Of a stretch of DNA of 60,828 nt, positions 19,473-28,212 are shown piece after piece (the stretch's first letter is position 1; the number at the start of each line of letters is the position of its first letter). Below the pieces are notes generated by a model. The model worked only from the letters and a program-made list of their open reading frames with translations, searched no databases and was not told the origin of the DNA. The position numbers and the translations under genes are program-made. Source of the stretch: an uncultured Bacteroidota bacterium (lineage in GTDB: Bacteria > Bacteroidota > Rhodothermia > Rhodothermales > Salinibacteraceae). Location of the stretch: the NCBI GenBank assembly GCA_913056185.1, contig CAJXLV010000018.1:1-60828 (forward strand), in the 5' to 3' direction.

Positions 19473-20081
19473 ATGATCGATTACGTTTCCGGTACGCTTG
19501 TTGAGAAGACCCCGGACGCGGTTCTGGTAGACGTCCACGGCATTGGCTACCGGGTCCACGTACCTACGTCTACCTACGAGCGCCTGCCCGAGCCCGATGA
19601 GGAGGTGACGCTCCACACCTACCACTACCTGCGGGAGGACGACGAGTCGTTGTACGGGTTTGCGACCCAGGCCGAGCGCAGCATCTTTACCACCATGACG
19701 GGCGTCTCGCGAGTGGGGCCTGCGCTGGCCCTCTCGGCTCTTTCGTCCATGAGCCCCACCGAGCTGCGGGATCATGTAATGGAAGAAGACAAGAGCCGCC
19801 TGACGCAGATTTCGGGCGTGGGCAAGAAGACGGCCGACCGCCTCATTGTGGAGCTCCGCGACCCCCTGGCAGAACTCGATGTGTTTGAGGATGCCGCTCC
19901 CCTCAGTGGCGGCTCCGAGGCGCGGGCCGAGGCACGCGCCGACGCCCTGAAGGCACTCACGGAGCTGGGCCTCAGCAAGGCCGACGCTGAGCGTGCCATC
20001 CGACAGGTGCTCCGCGATGATGCTGCCATCCAGTCCGCCAACGAGCTCACCCAGCGGGCGCTGAAGAAGAGTCAGGAGTAA
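19473..20081 (+). CDS. ruvA: Holliday junction branch migration protein RuvA
   Basis: The 202-aa protein starts at ATG 19473 (MIDYVSGTLVEK), 43 bp after the DksA-like stop. The three RuvA domains are visible: an OB-fold N-domain (VLVDVHGIGYRVHVP), two helix-hairpin-helix motifs (GVSRVGPALALSAL and ISGVGKKTADRLIVELRD) and, after an acidic linker, domain III (DALKALTELGLSKADAERAIRQVL), which contacts RuvB. Binds four-way junctions during recombination repair. ruvB and ruvC are not in the window. Confidence 0.95.
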   Translation: MIDYVSGTLVEKTPDAVLVDVHGIGYRVHVPTSTYERLPEPDEEVTLHTYHYLREDDESLYGFATQAERSIFTTMTGVSRVGPALALSALSSMSPTELRDHVMEEDKSRLTQISGVGKKTADRLIVELRDPLAELDVFEDAAPLSGGSEARAEARADALKALTELGLSKADAERAIRQVLRDDAAIQSANELTQRALKKSQE

Positions 20082-20271
20082 CAGCTGCCCCGACGGCGTG
20101 GCGACGGCGCCCGCTACGGTGGGGGCGTGCCGGGCACGACAAGGCTCGTGAGCTGTCACGCCTCATTCCACCGCCCCGCATTCCACCGCTCCGCATTCCG
20201 CCTTCGCGTTTCGTCTCTCCCGGAGCGTGTACCGGCCGCCCCCGACTTCTCGACTGACGAAGCTGCCGCCC

Positions 20272-21249
20272 ATGTCTCACGACCTCCGCCTCTTTGCCCT
20301 GTCCGAGAGCCAAGGATTTGGGGAGGCCGTCGCCTCGGCGCTCGACACCCCCCTGCAGCCGCACCACGAACAGACGTTTACGGATGGGGAGCATGAGGTG
20401 CGCCCAGAGGTGAACGTGCGCGGCCGCGACGCCTTTGTGGTGCAGTCCCTGTACGCGGACGAGGAGTGGAGCGTCAACGACAAGTTGTGCCGCTTGCTGT
20501 TTATGCTCGGGGCGCTGAACGACGCCTCCGCCCGGCGCGTGACGGCGGTCGTTCCGTACCTGTGCTACCAGCGCAAGGACCGCAAGACGCGCCCCCGTGG
20601 CCCCGTCACGACCCGGTACGTGGCGGGCCTCTTCGAGGCAGTGGGCGTCGACCGGGTGCTCACGATGGACGTTCACAACCTCGCGGTGCTGCAAAATGCC
20701 TTCCGGGCCCGCACGGAGCACCTGGAGGCCCATCCGCTGTTTGTGCACGAGCTTGAGGACGAGATTGGGGACGCGGATGTGGTCGTGGTGTCTCCCGACG
20801 AGGGCGGGGTGAAGCGAGCCAGCAAGTTTGCGGAGGGCCTCGGCGCGGTGCTGGGGCACAAGGTGCCCACTGCCTTCGTCGAAAAAACGCGCAAGGAGGA
20901 CGGGGTGCGGGGCGGCACCCTGGTCGGGGAGGTGAGCGGTCGCGTGGCCATCGTCGTAGACGACCTGATTAGCACTGCGGGCACCATCACGCAGGCCATT
21001 TCCGCAGCGGCGGCAGGCGGGGCGGAGGCGGTGTACGCAACCGCCACCCACGGCCTGTTCGTCGGTCCGGCCAACGACCGCATCTCCGACGCCCCTGTCG
21101 ACGCGCTGTTTGTGACCAACACGGTCGCGCCTCGTCTGGATGGGGAGGCGGGGCGCCGGCTTCACATTTGCAACGCGGCCCCCCGGTTTGCTGCCGCCAT
21201 CCAGGCTGTCCATACGGAAACCTCGGTGAGCGCCCTCAACGAAGTGTGA
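20272..21249 (+). CDS. prs: Ribose-phosphate pyrophosphokinase (PRPP synthetase) family protein
   Basis: The 325-aa protein from ATG 20272 has the two tandem phosphoribosyltransferase-like domains of PRPP synthetases. The N-domain carries PYLCYQRKDRKTRPRGPVTTRYVAGLF, a version of the conserved YxRqDrk flexible loop, followed by VLTMDVHN. The C-domain holds the PRPP loop VVDDLISTAGT. It should make PRPP from ribose 5-phosphate and ATP for nucleotide and amino acid synthesis. The sequence is divergent (LIST for the usual MIDT/IDTA), so a paralogous role is possible. The preceding 190 bp contain no other gene. Confidence 0.82.
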   Translation: MSHDLRLFALSESQGFGEAVASALDTPLQPHHEQTFTDGEHEVRPEVNVRGRDAFVVQSLYADEEWSVNDKLCRLLFMLGALNDASARRVTAVVPYLCYQRKDRKTRPRGPVTTRYVAGLFEAVGVDRVLTMDVHNLAVLQNAFRARTEHLEAHPLFVHELEDEIGDADVVVVSPDEGGVKRASKFAEGLGAVLGHKVPTAFVEKTRKEDGVRGGTLVGEVSGRVAIVVDDLISTAGTITQAISAAAAGGAEAVYATATHGLFVGPANDRISDAPVDALFVTNTVAPRLDGEAGRRLHICNAAPRFAAAIQAVHTETSVSALNEV

Positions 21250-21352
21250 CCGCCGGGCAGGCGCGTCAATGCGCGCGCGTCGATGCGGCGGACAGCGCCG
21301 GTGCCTCGGACACGGGCGCTCGCTGCTGCTTTTGGTCTCCCGCAAGAACGGG

Positions 21353-21745
21353 CTACAAGGGGCGGAGATGAATGGCAACGACGCCCTCGGGCTCGTCCAG
21401 CCGGTTGTGCGCAACGGCGCGGTACCAGCGCCATCGCCCATTGCCGGTGCGCAGGCGCAGCAGCCAGCGCGCCCGCTGCTTGCGGTGGCGTACCATGTGG
21501 GCCAGGTCTCGCATGACCCGCCGCAGGTTGTGCCCGTGCACATGCGAAAAGAGGCAGGCACCAATGGATTCATCGGGCGGATGTTCAAGCACGCGCCGGG
21601 CCGCTGCGTTCACGTGCTGAATGGTGCCGTCCTCATCCACGGCCAGGGTCGGGACGTGCATCGGCTCCTTTGTTTTGGAAGCCCTTCCAGCTCGGGGGCG
21701 GGACAGGGAGGAGCGGGGCGAGTCTGGGGCCATAGCAGTGGACAT
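21353..21745 (-). CDS. Stand-alone PAS-domain protein
   Basis: The 130-aa product from ATG 21745 (alternative ATG 21733) consists of a short disordered N-terminus and one PAS fold: TLAVDEDGTIQHVNAAARRVLEHPPDESIGACLFSHVHG, then RWLLRLRTGNGRWRWYRAVAHN and VVAIHLRPL. There is no kinase, GGDEF, DNA-binding or membrane segment attached, so it would be a sensor or protein-interaction module acting through a partner. Transcribed against all its neighbours. A longer open frame runs to 22042 but that part is not protein-like and overlaps the candidate promoter. Confidence 0.7.
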   Translation of the reverse strand: MSTAMAPDSPRSSLSRPRAGRASKTKEPMHVPTLAVDEDGTIQHVNAAARRVLEHPPDESIGACLFSHVHGHNLRRVMRDLAHMVRHRKQRARWLLRLRTGNGRWRWYRAVAHNRLDEPEGVVAIHLRPL

Positions 21746-21901
21746 GCGGTTGTGGACGAAAGAAGACGAGGGCACCCGTGGGACCGGTGCACTCCGGACC
21801 GATTCAGAAATGAGGTCTTGAGAGGAGAACCGACCCGTGGTGAACAGAGGGCCGGCTTGGGGGGACGCTGAAGGAGAAGCTGCACGCTTTTTCCATCGGT
21901 G

Positions 21902-21931
21902 AATATACTGGAACGGTGCAGAAAGAATCAA
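21902..21931 (-). promoter_or_regulatory. Candidate promoter for the PAS gene
   Basis: Read on the minus strand, TTGATT (21926-21931) is followed after 18 bp by TATATT (21902-21907). This is a good sigma-70-like match in otherwise GC-rich sequence and implies a leader of about 150 nt before the PAS start. Confidence 0.4.
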
Positions 21932-22129
21932 CTTGTTTTTTAGGGACTGCGGTCGGCATTGTCCCGAGTTTTGGCCCGAAACATTCCCGACGCGACTTTC
22001 TGGATCTCGTGTAGGCCTTCCACAACGGACGCTCCTGTCCACCGTTCACGCTTCGCCGCCCGAACCTGTAGGAGGGCGCCGTGGTTGAAATTTTGCTCTT
22101 TGTTCTCCACTCCTGCTGTGCTGCTCGTC

Positions 22130-22573
22130 ATGCGCTCTGCCGATGCGATTGCCGCGCACGTGCGCGGTCTTGTTCACCTCGATACCCAGCGCGCCCCGAA
22201 GGGCCTTGACCTGACGGTCGACGCGGTCTTTCGCACCACCGGCCACGGCCAGCTCGACTTCGGTGGCAGCGAGTATCAGGCCGCGCCCCGTGAGCCGATT
22301 GCGCCGACGTGCGACGACCCGGAGGACGACTACGGGTGGTGGACGCTGGAGACGGGGGCGTACATCATCCGGTACAACGAGTCGCTGGTCCTGGAGGGGG
22401 ATCAGCAGGCGGTCGTCTCGCCTCTCGAGCGGACGCTTCACGCCGGGGCGCACCACGGCTCGTTCGTTCTCGACGACGACCGCGCCCCCCTCGAAACGCT
22501 GCTCGTGGTGAGCCGCATGGGCTGTCGCCTGAAAGAGAACTGCCGCGTCTCGCGCCTCGTGGTCCTCGACTGA
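22130..22573 (+). CDS. dCTP deaminase/dUTPase-superfamily protein
   Basis: The 147-aa protein from ATG 22130 has the trimeric dUTPase fold pattern: DFGGSEYQAAPREPIAP, then GWWTLETGAYIIRYNESLVL corresponding to the Dcd segment before the substrate loop, and a C-terminal RMGCRLKENCRVSRLVVLD. Members remove dUTP or deaminate dCTP, limiting uracil in DNA. The canonical catalytic motifs are not all recognisable, so the reaction is uncertain. It sits next to a DNA glycosylase gene, consistent with base-damage control. Confidence 0.65.
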   Translation: MRSADAIAAHVRGLVHLDTQRAPKGLDLTVDAVFRTTGHGQLDFGGSEYQAAPREPIAPTCDDPEDDYGWWTLETGAYIIRYNESLVLEGDQQAVVSPLERTLHAGAHHGSFVLDDDRAPLETLLVVSRMGCRLKENCRVSRLVVLD

Positions 22574-22641
22574 TTGCCTGGAGCCCCTCCGTTCCCTCGT
22601 CCCCGCGCTCTCCACTCCACGCTCTCTGCCCCCACGTACGG

Positions 22642-23439
22642 ATGCCCGAACTTCCCGATGCCGTCGTCTACGAACGCCGCGTTGCCGAGGGGGCGCTCGG
22701 CCGCACCATTGCCGGCACCACGGTCGTCGACCCGCTCATTCTCGGCGACGATCTAGACCCGCACCGATTCGACGAGGTGCTCCGCGGCCGCACGCTGACG
22801 GAGACCCACCGCCACGGCAAGCACGTCTTTGCGCGCTACGGCGACGAGACCGGGTGGCTGGCTCTCCACTTCGGCATGACTGGGTCCGTGCAGGCCCTCC
22901 CGGACGGGGAGATGCCGGAGTACGCGTACGTTCAGTTTCACTTCGAGGAGGGCGGGGGCCTGGCGTTCGAGTGCCCGCGCAAGTTTGCCCGCGTTCGCCT
23001 CATCGATACGCCGGACGCTTTTGTAGAGGCGAAGGACCTCGGCCCGGATGCCCGCCGCGCCGATGTAGAGACGTTTCTGGAGCCGTTTGCCGCGCGCCGC
23101 GGCACCATCAAGGGGCGGCTGTTGGACCAGAGCGTCGTGGCGGGCCTCGGCAACATCTACGCCGACGAGGCGCTCTACCAGGAGGGAATTCATCCGCGGA
23201 CGCCGGTGCCGGCCCTTTCGGAGAAGGACCTGCGCGGCCTCTACGAGGCCGTTCAGGCAGTCGTCGATGCCGCCATTGCCGTGGACGCCGATCCGGAAGC
23301 CCTCGACCCCGACCGCTTCATGCTGCCCCACCGGTACGGCGACGAGCACTGCCCCAACACCGGGGTTCCCCTCGAAACGGAGACTGTTTCCGGGCGCACT
23401 GCCTACTACTCCCCCGCCCGCCAGGTGCCGCCGTCGTAG
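22642..23439 (+). CDS. Fpg/Nei-type DNA glycosylase with a zinc-less finger
   Basis: The 265-aa protein from ATG 22642 opens with MPELPDAVVYERRV, giving the catalytic Pro2 and Glu3 of formamidopyrimidine glycosylases. KHVFARY and LHFGMTGSVQ follow, then the helix-two-turn-helix with GLGNIYADEALY. The C-terminal beta-hairpin finger is degenerate: of the four zinc cysteines only C237 remains, with T240, S257 and R260 at the other positions. The functional Arg of the finger (R252 in SGRTAYY) is kept. It should excise oxidised bases and nick at abasic sites. Zinc-less fingers are known in some Fpg/Nei relatives. Confidence 0.9.
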   Translation: MPELPDAVVYERRVAEGALGRTIAGTTVVDPLILGDDLDPHRFDEVLRGRTLTETHRHGKHVFARYGDETGWLALHFGMTGSVQALPDGEMPEYAYVQFHFEEGGGLAFECPRKFARVRLIDTPDAFVEAKDLGPDARRADVETFLEPFAARRGTIKGRLLDQSVVAGLGNIYADEALYQEGIHPRTPVPALSEKDLRGLYEAVQAVVDAAIAVDADPEALDPDRFMLPHRYGDEHCPNTGVPLETETVSGRTAYYSPARQVPPS

Positions 23440-23498
23440 ATTCAGGCGCCCCCCCTCCCGACCTCTGCACGTCCGTACCTTCATCCGTCCACACGCCC

Positions 23499-24236
23499 AT
23501 GCCCGACGTCCGCATCGGCACCTCCGGCTGGCAGCACGACACTTTTGCCGGTCGCTTCTACCCCGACGACATTGCCCAGGACGACTGGCTTGGGTACTAC
23601 GCCGACACGTTCGACACCGTCGAGGTCAACAACACCTTTTACCAGAGCCCTGAGGCGGACACGCTCCGCACCTGGCGACAGCGAACGCCGCCGGGGTTCC
23701 CGTTTGCGGTGAAGGCGAATCAGTACATCACCCACTTCAAGAAGCTCAAGGACCCGACGGACCCCGTCCGAAATCTGTACGAGAACGTGGCGCCGCTGGA
23801 GGACGATCTCGGCCCGATTCTTTTCCAGTGCCCGCCAAACTGGCACCAGAACCTGGAGCGGCTCCACCACTTCCTGGAGACGCTCGACGACACCCACCGG
23901 CACGTCTTCGAGTTTCGGGACCCCACATGGCTCAACGAGAAGACGTACGACGCCCTCGCGGCCCACGACGCGGCGTTCTGCATCTACGACTTTGGCGACC
24001 GCTCCACCCACCGCGTCGTGACGACGGACTGGGTCTACCTGCGCCTGCACGGGACGGGAGAGGCGTACCACGGGCGCTACACGGACGCCGAGCTTGACGA
24101 CTGGGCCGATGCCATTGCCGACTGGCAAGACGAGGGCCTCGACGTATACGTCTACTTCAACAACACCGCGGGCGAGGGCCACGCCCCCCACGACGCGCAG
24201 CGGCTCCAGGCGCGGGTCCGCAAACGCTCGCAATAG
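23499..24236 (+). CDS. DUF72-family protein (YecE-like)
   Basis: The 245-aa protein from ATG 23499 carries the DUF72 landmarks: RIGTSGWQHDTFAGRFYP at the N-terminus, YYADTFDTVEVNNTFYQSP, FPFAVKANQYITHFKKLKD, GPILFQCPPNWHQNLERL, VFEFRDPTWL and a C-terminal VYVYFNNTAGEGHAPHDA. The fold is a TIM barrel. The biochemical role of the family is not established; residue conservation suggests an enzyme, possibly acting on nucleic acid or phosphate compounds. Preceded by the Fpg-like gene with a 59-bp gap, same strand. Confidence 0.92.
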   Translation: MPDVRIGTSGWQHDTFAGRFYPDDIAQDDWLGYYADTFDTVEVNNTFYQSPEADTLRTWRQRTPPGFPFAVKANQYITHFKKLKDPTDPVRNLYENVAPLEDDLGPILFQCPPNWHQNLERLHHFLETLDDTHRHVFEFRDPTWLNEKTYDALAAHDAAFCIYDFGDRSTHRVVTTDWVYLRLHGTGEAYHGRYTDAELDDWADAIADWQDEGLDVYVYFNNTAGEGHAPHDAQRLQARVRKRSQ

Positions 24237-24306
24237 CCGGACTGTCCGTCCCCCCGCCACCTGCGCACGCGAGCCGAGAACGGTGCCTGCATCAGTTTTC
24301 GCCAGC

Positions 24307-25326
24307 ATGACGCTTCCCGAGCGCTTTCGCGACGCCACGTTCGAGAGCTACGAGCCCCGGACGCCGAGCCAGGCGGAGGCGCTTCAGGGCGCGCAGCGGT
24401 TTGCGGCGGAGCAGCGCCGAGATCCCTCTTGGCCCGAACGGGTGCGGCAGTTTATAGGAATGGGGCGCGACGGTCGTCCGCAGGGGCTCTACCTGGTGGG
24501 GCCGGCCGGAACGGGCAAGACGCATCTGCTGGCCGCGACCTACAACGCCCTCGCGCCCGAGGTGCCCTGTGCCTTTCTGCACTCCAGCACGCTCTTCCGC
24601 CAGACCGACCCGCCGCAGGACTTCGCGAATCGCCTGGCCGACGAGTACGCTCTCTGCTGTCTCGACGAGGTGGAAATCGACGACCCTGCCAACGAGATGC
24701 GCCTGGCCGGGGTGATGAAAACCCTGGCGGATCGGAATGTCCCCGTGGTTGCGACAAGCAACGTGGAGCCGGAACAGTACCTCTCCACCCAGCTCGGCGA
24801 CGGCCGCATGCAGCGGTTTTTGCGGAGGGAGGTGCGGGAGGAATACCGCGTGGTGGGGGTTCGGGGCGACGATTTCCGGCGCACGCGGGAGGTACAGCGG
24901 TCGGGGCGGGGGTGGATTGGGCCGTCGGCCGCCACCCAACGGGCGATGCGGCAGGTCTGGGCAGACGTGTCGGGGAACGCGCGGTGGGGATCCTTCGCCG
25001 ATCTGCGACGGGCCACCACGGAGACCGCCCACACCGATCTCATCAGCGACCTGGGGGCGCTCGATCATCTCTTCGTGGAAAACGTGGCCATCGCCGACAC
25101 CGACGACGCCTTCCGCCTCCTCCGCGTCGTCGATGCGCTGTACCTGCACGACAAGGCTCCCACCCTCCACTTCACCGCCGAGCAGCCGCCGAAGGACTGG
25201 TTTGCGCCGGAGCAGCACGCGGGCATCGCACGGGCCGTCGCCAAGAAATTTGACCGCACCGTCTCCCGCCTCCATGCCCTGTGCCAGATTCGCACCGTCG
25301 AGCCGGACGGGGCGTCGCAGCCTTGA
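24307..25326 (+). CDS. zapE: AFG1/ZapE-like ATPase
   Basis: The 339-aa protein begins at ATG 24307 (MTLPERFRDATF). It is an AAA+-type ATPase: Walker A GPAGTGKTHL near residues 64-73, Walker B ALCCLDEVEIDD, sensor-like VVATSNVEPEQY, and a C-terminal YLHDKAPTLHF segment typical of the AFG1/ZapE family. ZapE in E. coli associates with FtsZ under low-oxygen or stress division; AFG1 homologs handle membrane protein quality control. Which role applies here is not known. Last gene of the 22.1-25.3 kb plus-strand run. Confidence 0.85.
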   Translation: MTLPERFRDATFESYEPRTPSQAEALQGAQRFAAEQRRDPSWPERVRQFIGMGRDGRPQGLYLVGPAGTGKTHLLAATYNALAPEVPCAFLHSSTLFRQTDPPQDFANRLADEYALCCLDEVEIDDPANEMRLAGVMKTLADRNVPVVATSNVEPEQYLSTQLGDGRMQRFLRREVREEYRVVGVRGDDFRRTREVQRSGRGWIGPSAATQRAMRQVWADVSGNARWGSFADLRRATTETAHTDLISDLGALDHLFVENVAIADTDDAFRLLRVVDALYLHDKAPTLHFTAEQPPKDWFAPEQHAGIARAVAKKFDRTVSRLHALCQIRTVEPDGASQP

Positions 25327-25729
25327 TTCCAGTCCTTCCCAAAAATGTCTGCAAAATGTCTGCAGGCACCGACGGGCAATGATCGGTTCGGTCTGAGCAG
25401 GGGGAACTGCGCAGGGGGAACTGCGCCGGACAAGAGGAAAGATCGGTGGCCCTGTTCGGGCCGCCCGAGAAGAGCGCTTGACTTTTCGGTGGCGGACGTC
25501 GATTATTTATATCGAGTCTAAATAAACGAAGAGACCGGTAATCCTCTGCTCACGACAAGGAGGGGGCGCAATGGAGCGCGGCACGGTCACAGAAAAAACG
25601 TGGCCGAGCAGCCCCAATTCCACGGTCGCCCCACCTGCACACGGTCCGCGCCCTCGCAGGCGACCGTCCCCCAGACGTCCCCTCATTGCATTGACGCGCG
25701 CATCATCTCCCAAGACGATACACAGTGCC
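25327..25729. other. Intergenic region with candidate promoter and operator
   Basis: About 400 bp between two plus-strand genes. The only AT-rich island (25500-25530) contains a promoter-like pair and an inverted repeat. The remaining bases look like a long untranslated leader. Confidence 0.5.
25478..25523 (+). promoter_or_regulatory. Candidate promoter with overlapping inverted repeat
   Basis: TTGACT (25478-25483) and GATTAT (25501-25506) are 17 bp apart. The dyad ATTTA-N9-TAAAT (25505-25523) covers the predicted start point, as a repressor site would. The 19-bp size and AT-rich arms recall DtxR/Fur-type operators, but the regulator is not identified. It would drive the small gene at 25730 with a leader of about 215 nt. 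Confidence 0.4.
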
Positions 25730-26119
25730 ATGCATCGCTCCCTCTCCCTGGACAGCAGCCTTCATGGGTCCAACCTGTACGACACTCGGGACGGCCGTGT
25801 CTTCCGGTGTGAGTGTTGCGGGCGGATTCAGATCGAGTTTCGGGGCCTCTCGCTTCTCATCGACGCGCAGGAGTTTGAGGGGCTCTTCGGAACCCTTGTT
25901 CGGGGACTGGAGGAAAGAAGCGGCGACGAGGGAAACACCTGGCAACTGACGGCGCCCACCGACGCTGGGGAGGTGTCGGTATCGCTCACCCTGGATGAAC
26001 TGCAGGCCCTGTACGAGCTGTGTGCCGGCGCGCAGGCGATGCGCACCCTCGGCGAGCGCCTCGGTGCCCTCGCGAATGGGCATCGGCGAGAGCGGCCCCC
26101 CTCCTCGTGGCGGCGGTGA
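25730..26119 (+). CDS. Small conserved protein with one Cys-rich knuckle, unknown function
   Basis: The 129-aa protein is read from ATG 25730. Near residue 25 it has FRCECCGRIQIEF, a CxCC knuckle, then a helix-rich middle (LIDAQEFEGLFGTLVRGLEE) and a second half with EVSVSLTLDELQALYELCAGAQAM. The layout resembles small Bacteroidota proteins of the DUF6686 kind, though I cannot confirm this. No signal peptide or membrane segment. The C-terminus is basic. An open frame extends upstream to 25571 but crosses the promoter region. Confidence 0.6.
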   Translation: MHRSLSLDSSLHGSNLYDTRDGRVFRCECCGRIQIEFRGLSLLIDAQEFEGLFGTLVRGLEERSGDEGNTWQLTAPTDAGEVSVSLTLDELQALYELCAGAQAMRTLGERLGALANGHRRERPPSSWRR

Positions 26120-26326
26120 AAAACGGCGAGGGGAAAAGGGCCGCGCACGAACGAGGCGGCGTGGCCCCGGAGTCCCCCGACGAAATCTGCTCCAATTTTG
26201 TCTTGAAACGGGCCTGCGGTGTGCACCGAATGAACGGACGACGTTCTGGAAAGTATGCATATTCTATCCAGCTTTCAGAATGCGCCAAGGCTGCCCCGCC
26301 CCTTTCGCCCAATTCCCGGCCCCGTC

Positions 26327-28153
26327 ATGAAGCAGACCGACCTCCGAGACATCGCCATCGTGGCCCACGTGGACCACGGCAAAACCACGCTCGTCGACGC
26401 CATGCTGTGGCAGAGCGGCATCTTCCGCGACAATGAGGAGGTGAAAGAGCGCGTGATGGACTCGATGGACCTGGAGCGGGAGAAGGGCATCACCATCATG
26501 GCCAACAACACGGCCATCCGATACAAGAACACGAAGGTCAACATCGTGGATACGCCCGGCCACGCCGACTTTGGCGGCGAGGTGGAGCGGACGCTCCGCA
26601 TGGTGGACGGCATCATGCTGCTGGTAGACGCGGCGGAGGGGCCCCTGCCGCAGACCCGCTTCGTGGTGCAGAAGGCGCTGGACCTGGGCCTGCCTGCCAT
26701 CGTGGTGCTCAACAAAATCGACCGCGACGACGCCCGCCCCGACGAGTCGCTCGACGCCATTTACGACCTGTTCATCGACCTGGGGGCGGACATGGAGCAG
26801 CTCGACTTTCCCGTGCTCTACACCATCGCGACCGAGGGGCAGTGCAAGCGCGACCTGGACGAGCCGGAGTGGTCCAACCTGCGCCCGCTGCTCGACACCA
26901 TTCTCGACGAGATTCCGCCCCCGTCCGGCGACCCCGACGGGACGCTGCAGACGCTCATCACCAGCGTGCAGCGCGACGAGTACCTTGGCCCGGTGGCTGT
27001 GGGCCGGGTGGAGCAGGGCACCCTCCAGAACCGCCAGCCCGTCACGCTCTGCCACCGCGACGGCAGCACCGAATCGACCCGCGTGAGCGAGCTTTTTACC
27101 TATCAGGACCTCCAGCGCGTGGAGAGCGACGAGGCCGGCCCGGGCGAGATTGTGGCCCTTGCGGGTGTGGAGGGCATTGGGCTGGGCGAGAGCATCTGCG
27201 CCGCCGAGGAGCCCGAGCCCCTGGAGCCGATCGACATCGACGAGCCGACGATGTCGATGGAGTTTCGGATCAACGACGGGCCGCTTAGCGGGCAGGAGGG
27301 CGAGTACGTGACCTCTCGCCAGCTGCGCAACCGCCTCTTCGACGAGGCGCGCAACAACCTGGCCATCCGGGTGGAAGAGACCGACACGGCCAACGCCCTG
27401 CGCGTCTACGGCCGCGGAGAGCTGCAGATGGCCATTCTCATTGAGCAGATGCGCCGCGAGGGCTACGAGTTTTGCGTAGGGATGCCGCAGGTGATCACGA
27501 AGGAGGTGGACGGCGAGATGCATGAGCCGTACGAGACGGCCGAGATCGACATTCCGGAGGAGCACATGGGCGTGGTGATGGAGCGCCTGGGCGAGCGCAA
27601 AGGGCAGATGGAGCACATGACACACCAGGACAGCGGGCGCGTCCGCCTTACGTTTGAGGTGCCGAGCCGCGGCCTCATCGGGTACCGCTCCAAGTTTCTT
27701 ACCGACACGAAGGGGACCGGCCTGCTCACGCACCGCTTCGAGGCGTTTGGGCCGTGGGCGGGCGACATTCCGCACCGCACCAGTGGCGCCCTCGTGGCCG
27801 ACCGAGAGGGCGAGACGACAGCCTACGCGCTGCTCGAACTGCAGGACCGCGGCGACTTTTTCGTGGAGCCGGGCGACCGCGTGTACAAGGGCATGATTGT
27901 GGGCGAGAACAACAAGCCCCAGGACCTCGACCTCAACGTGACGAAGGAGAAGCACTTGACCAACATGCGGGCCGCGGCGGGGGACGAGCTGGAGCACGTG
28001 CCGCCTCCGCGAAAAATGTCGCTGGAGGACACGATTGAGTTTATCCGTGAGGACGAGCTTGTGGAGGTCACACCTGAGGCGTACCGCCTCCGCAAGCGCC
28101 ACCGCGAGCCCAAGGCACGGCGCCGGGCCCAGCAAGAGCGCATCGCGGGATAG
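26327..28153 (+). CDS. typA: Translational GTPase TypA/BipA
   Basis: The 608-aa protein from ATG 26327 (MKQTDLRDIAIVAHVDHGKTT) is a complete BipA. G1 AHVDHGKTT is at residues 13-21, the switch region EREKGITI, G3 DTPGHADFGGEVER and G4 NKID follow. Domain II, the EF-G-like domain III/V and the BipA-specific C-terminal domain (VPSRGLIGYRSKFLTDTKG, then GDIPHRTSGALV and KKxxN-like KEKHLTNMRAA) are all present. It assists ribosome assembly and stress or cold adaptation. The C-terminal tail is unusually basic for this acidic proteome, fitting rRNA binding. Confidence 0.95.
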   Translation: MKQTDLRDIAIVAHVDHGKTTLVDAMLWQSGIFRDNEEVKERVMDSMDLEREKGITIMANNTAIRYKNTKVNIVDTPGHADFGGEVERTLRMVDGIMLLVDAAEGPLPQTRFVVQKALDLGLPAIVVLNKIDRDDARPDESLDAIYDLFIDLGADMEQLDFPVLYTIATEGQCKRDLDEPEWSNLRPLLDTILDEIPPPSGDPDGTLQTLITSVQRDEYLGPVAVGRVEQGTLQNRQPVTLCHRDGSTESTRVSELFTYQDLQRVESDEAGPGEIVALAGVEGIGLGESICAAEEPEPLEPIDIDEPTMSMEFRINDGPLSGQEGEYVTSRQLRNRLFDEARNNLAIRVEETDTANALRVYGRGELQMAILIEQMRREGYEFCVGMPQVITKEVDGEMHEPYETAEIDIPEEHMGVVMERLGERKGQMEHMTHQDSGRVRLTFEVPSRGLIGYRSKFLTDTKGTGLLTHRFEAFGPWAGDIPHRTSGALVADREGETTAYALLELQDRGDFFVEPGDRVYKGMIVGENNKPQDLDLNVTKEKHLTNMRAAAGDELEHVPPPRKMSLEDTIEFIREDELVEVTPEAYRLRKRHREPKARRRAQQERIAG

Positions 28154-28212
28154 GGAGGAAAGAGGGAGGGAACGCGTGGGCGTAATCCCCCGCTCGCTCA
28201 TGTCCCCGACAC

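Noticed and set aside
26264..28201. 645-residue antisense frame over typA
   Set aside because: typA is unmistakable on the plus strand; the antisense frame is His/Leu/Val-rich without motifs.
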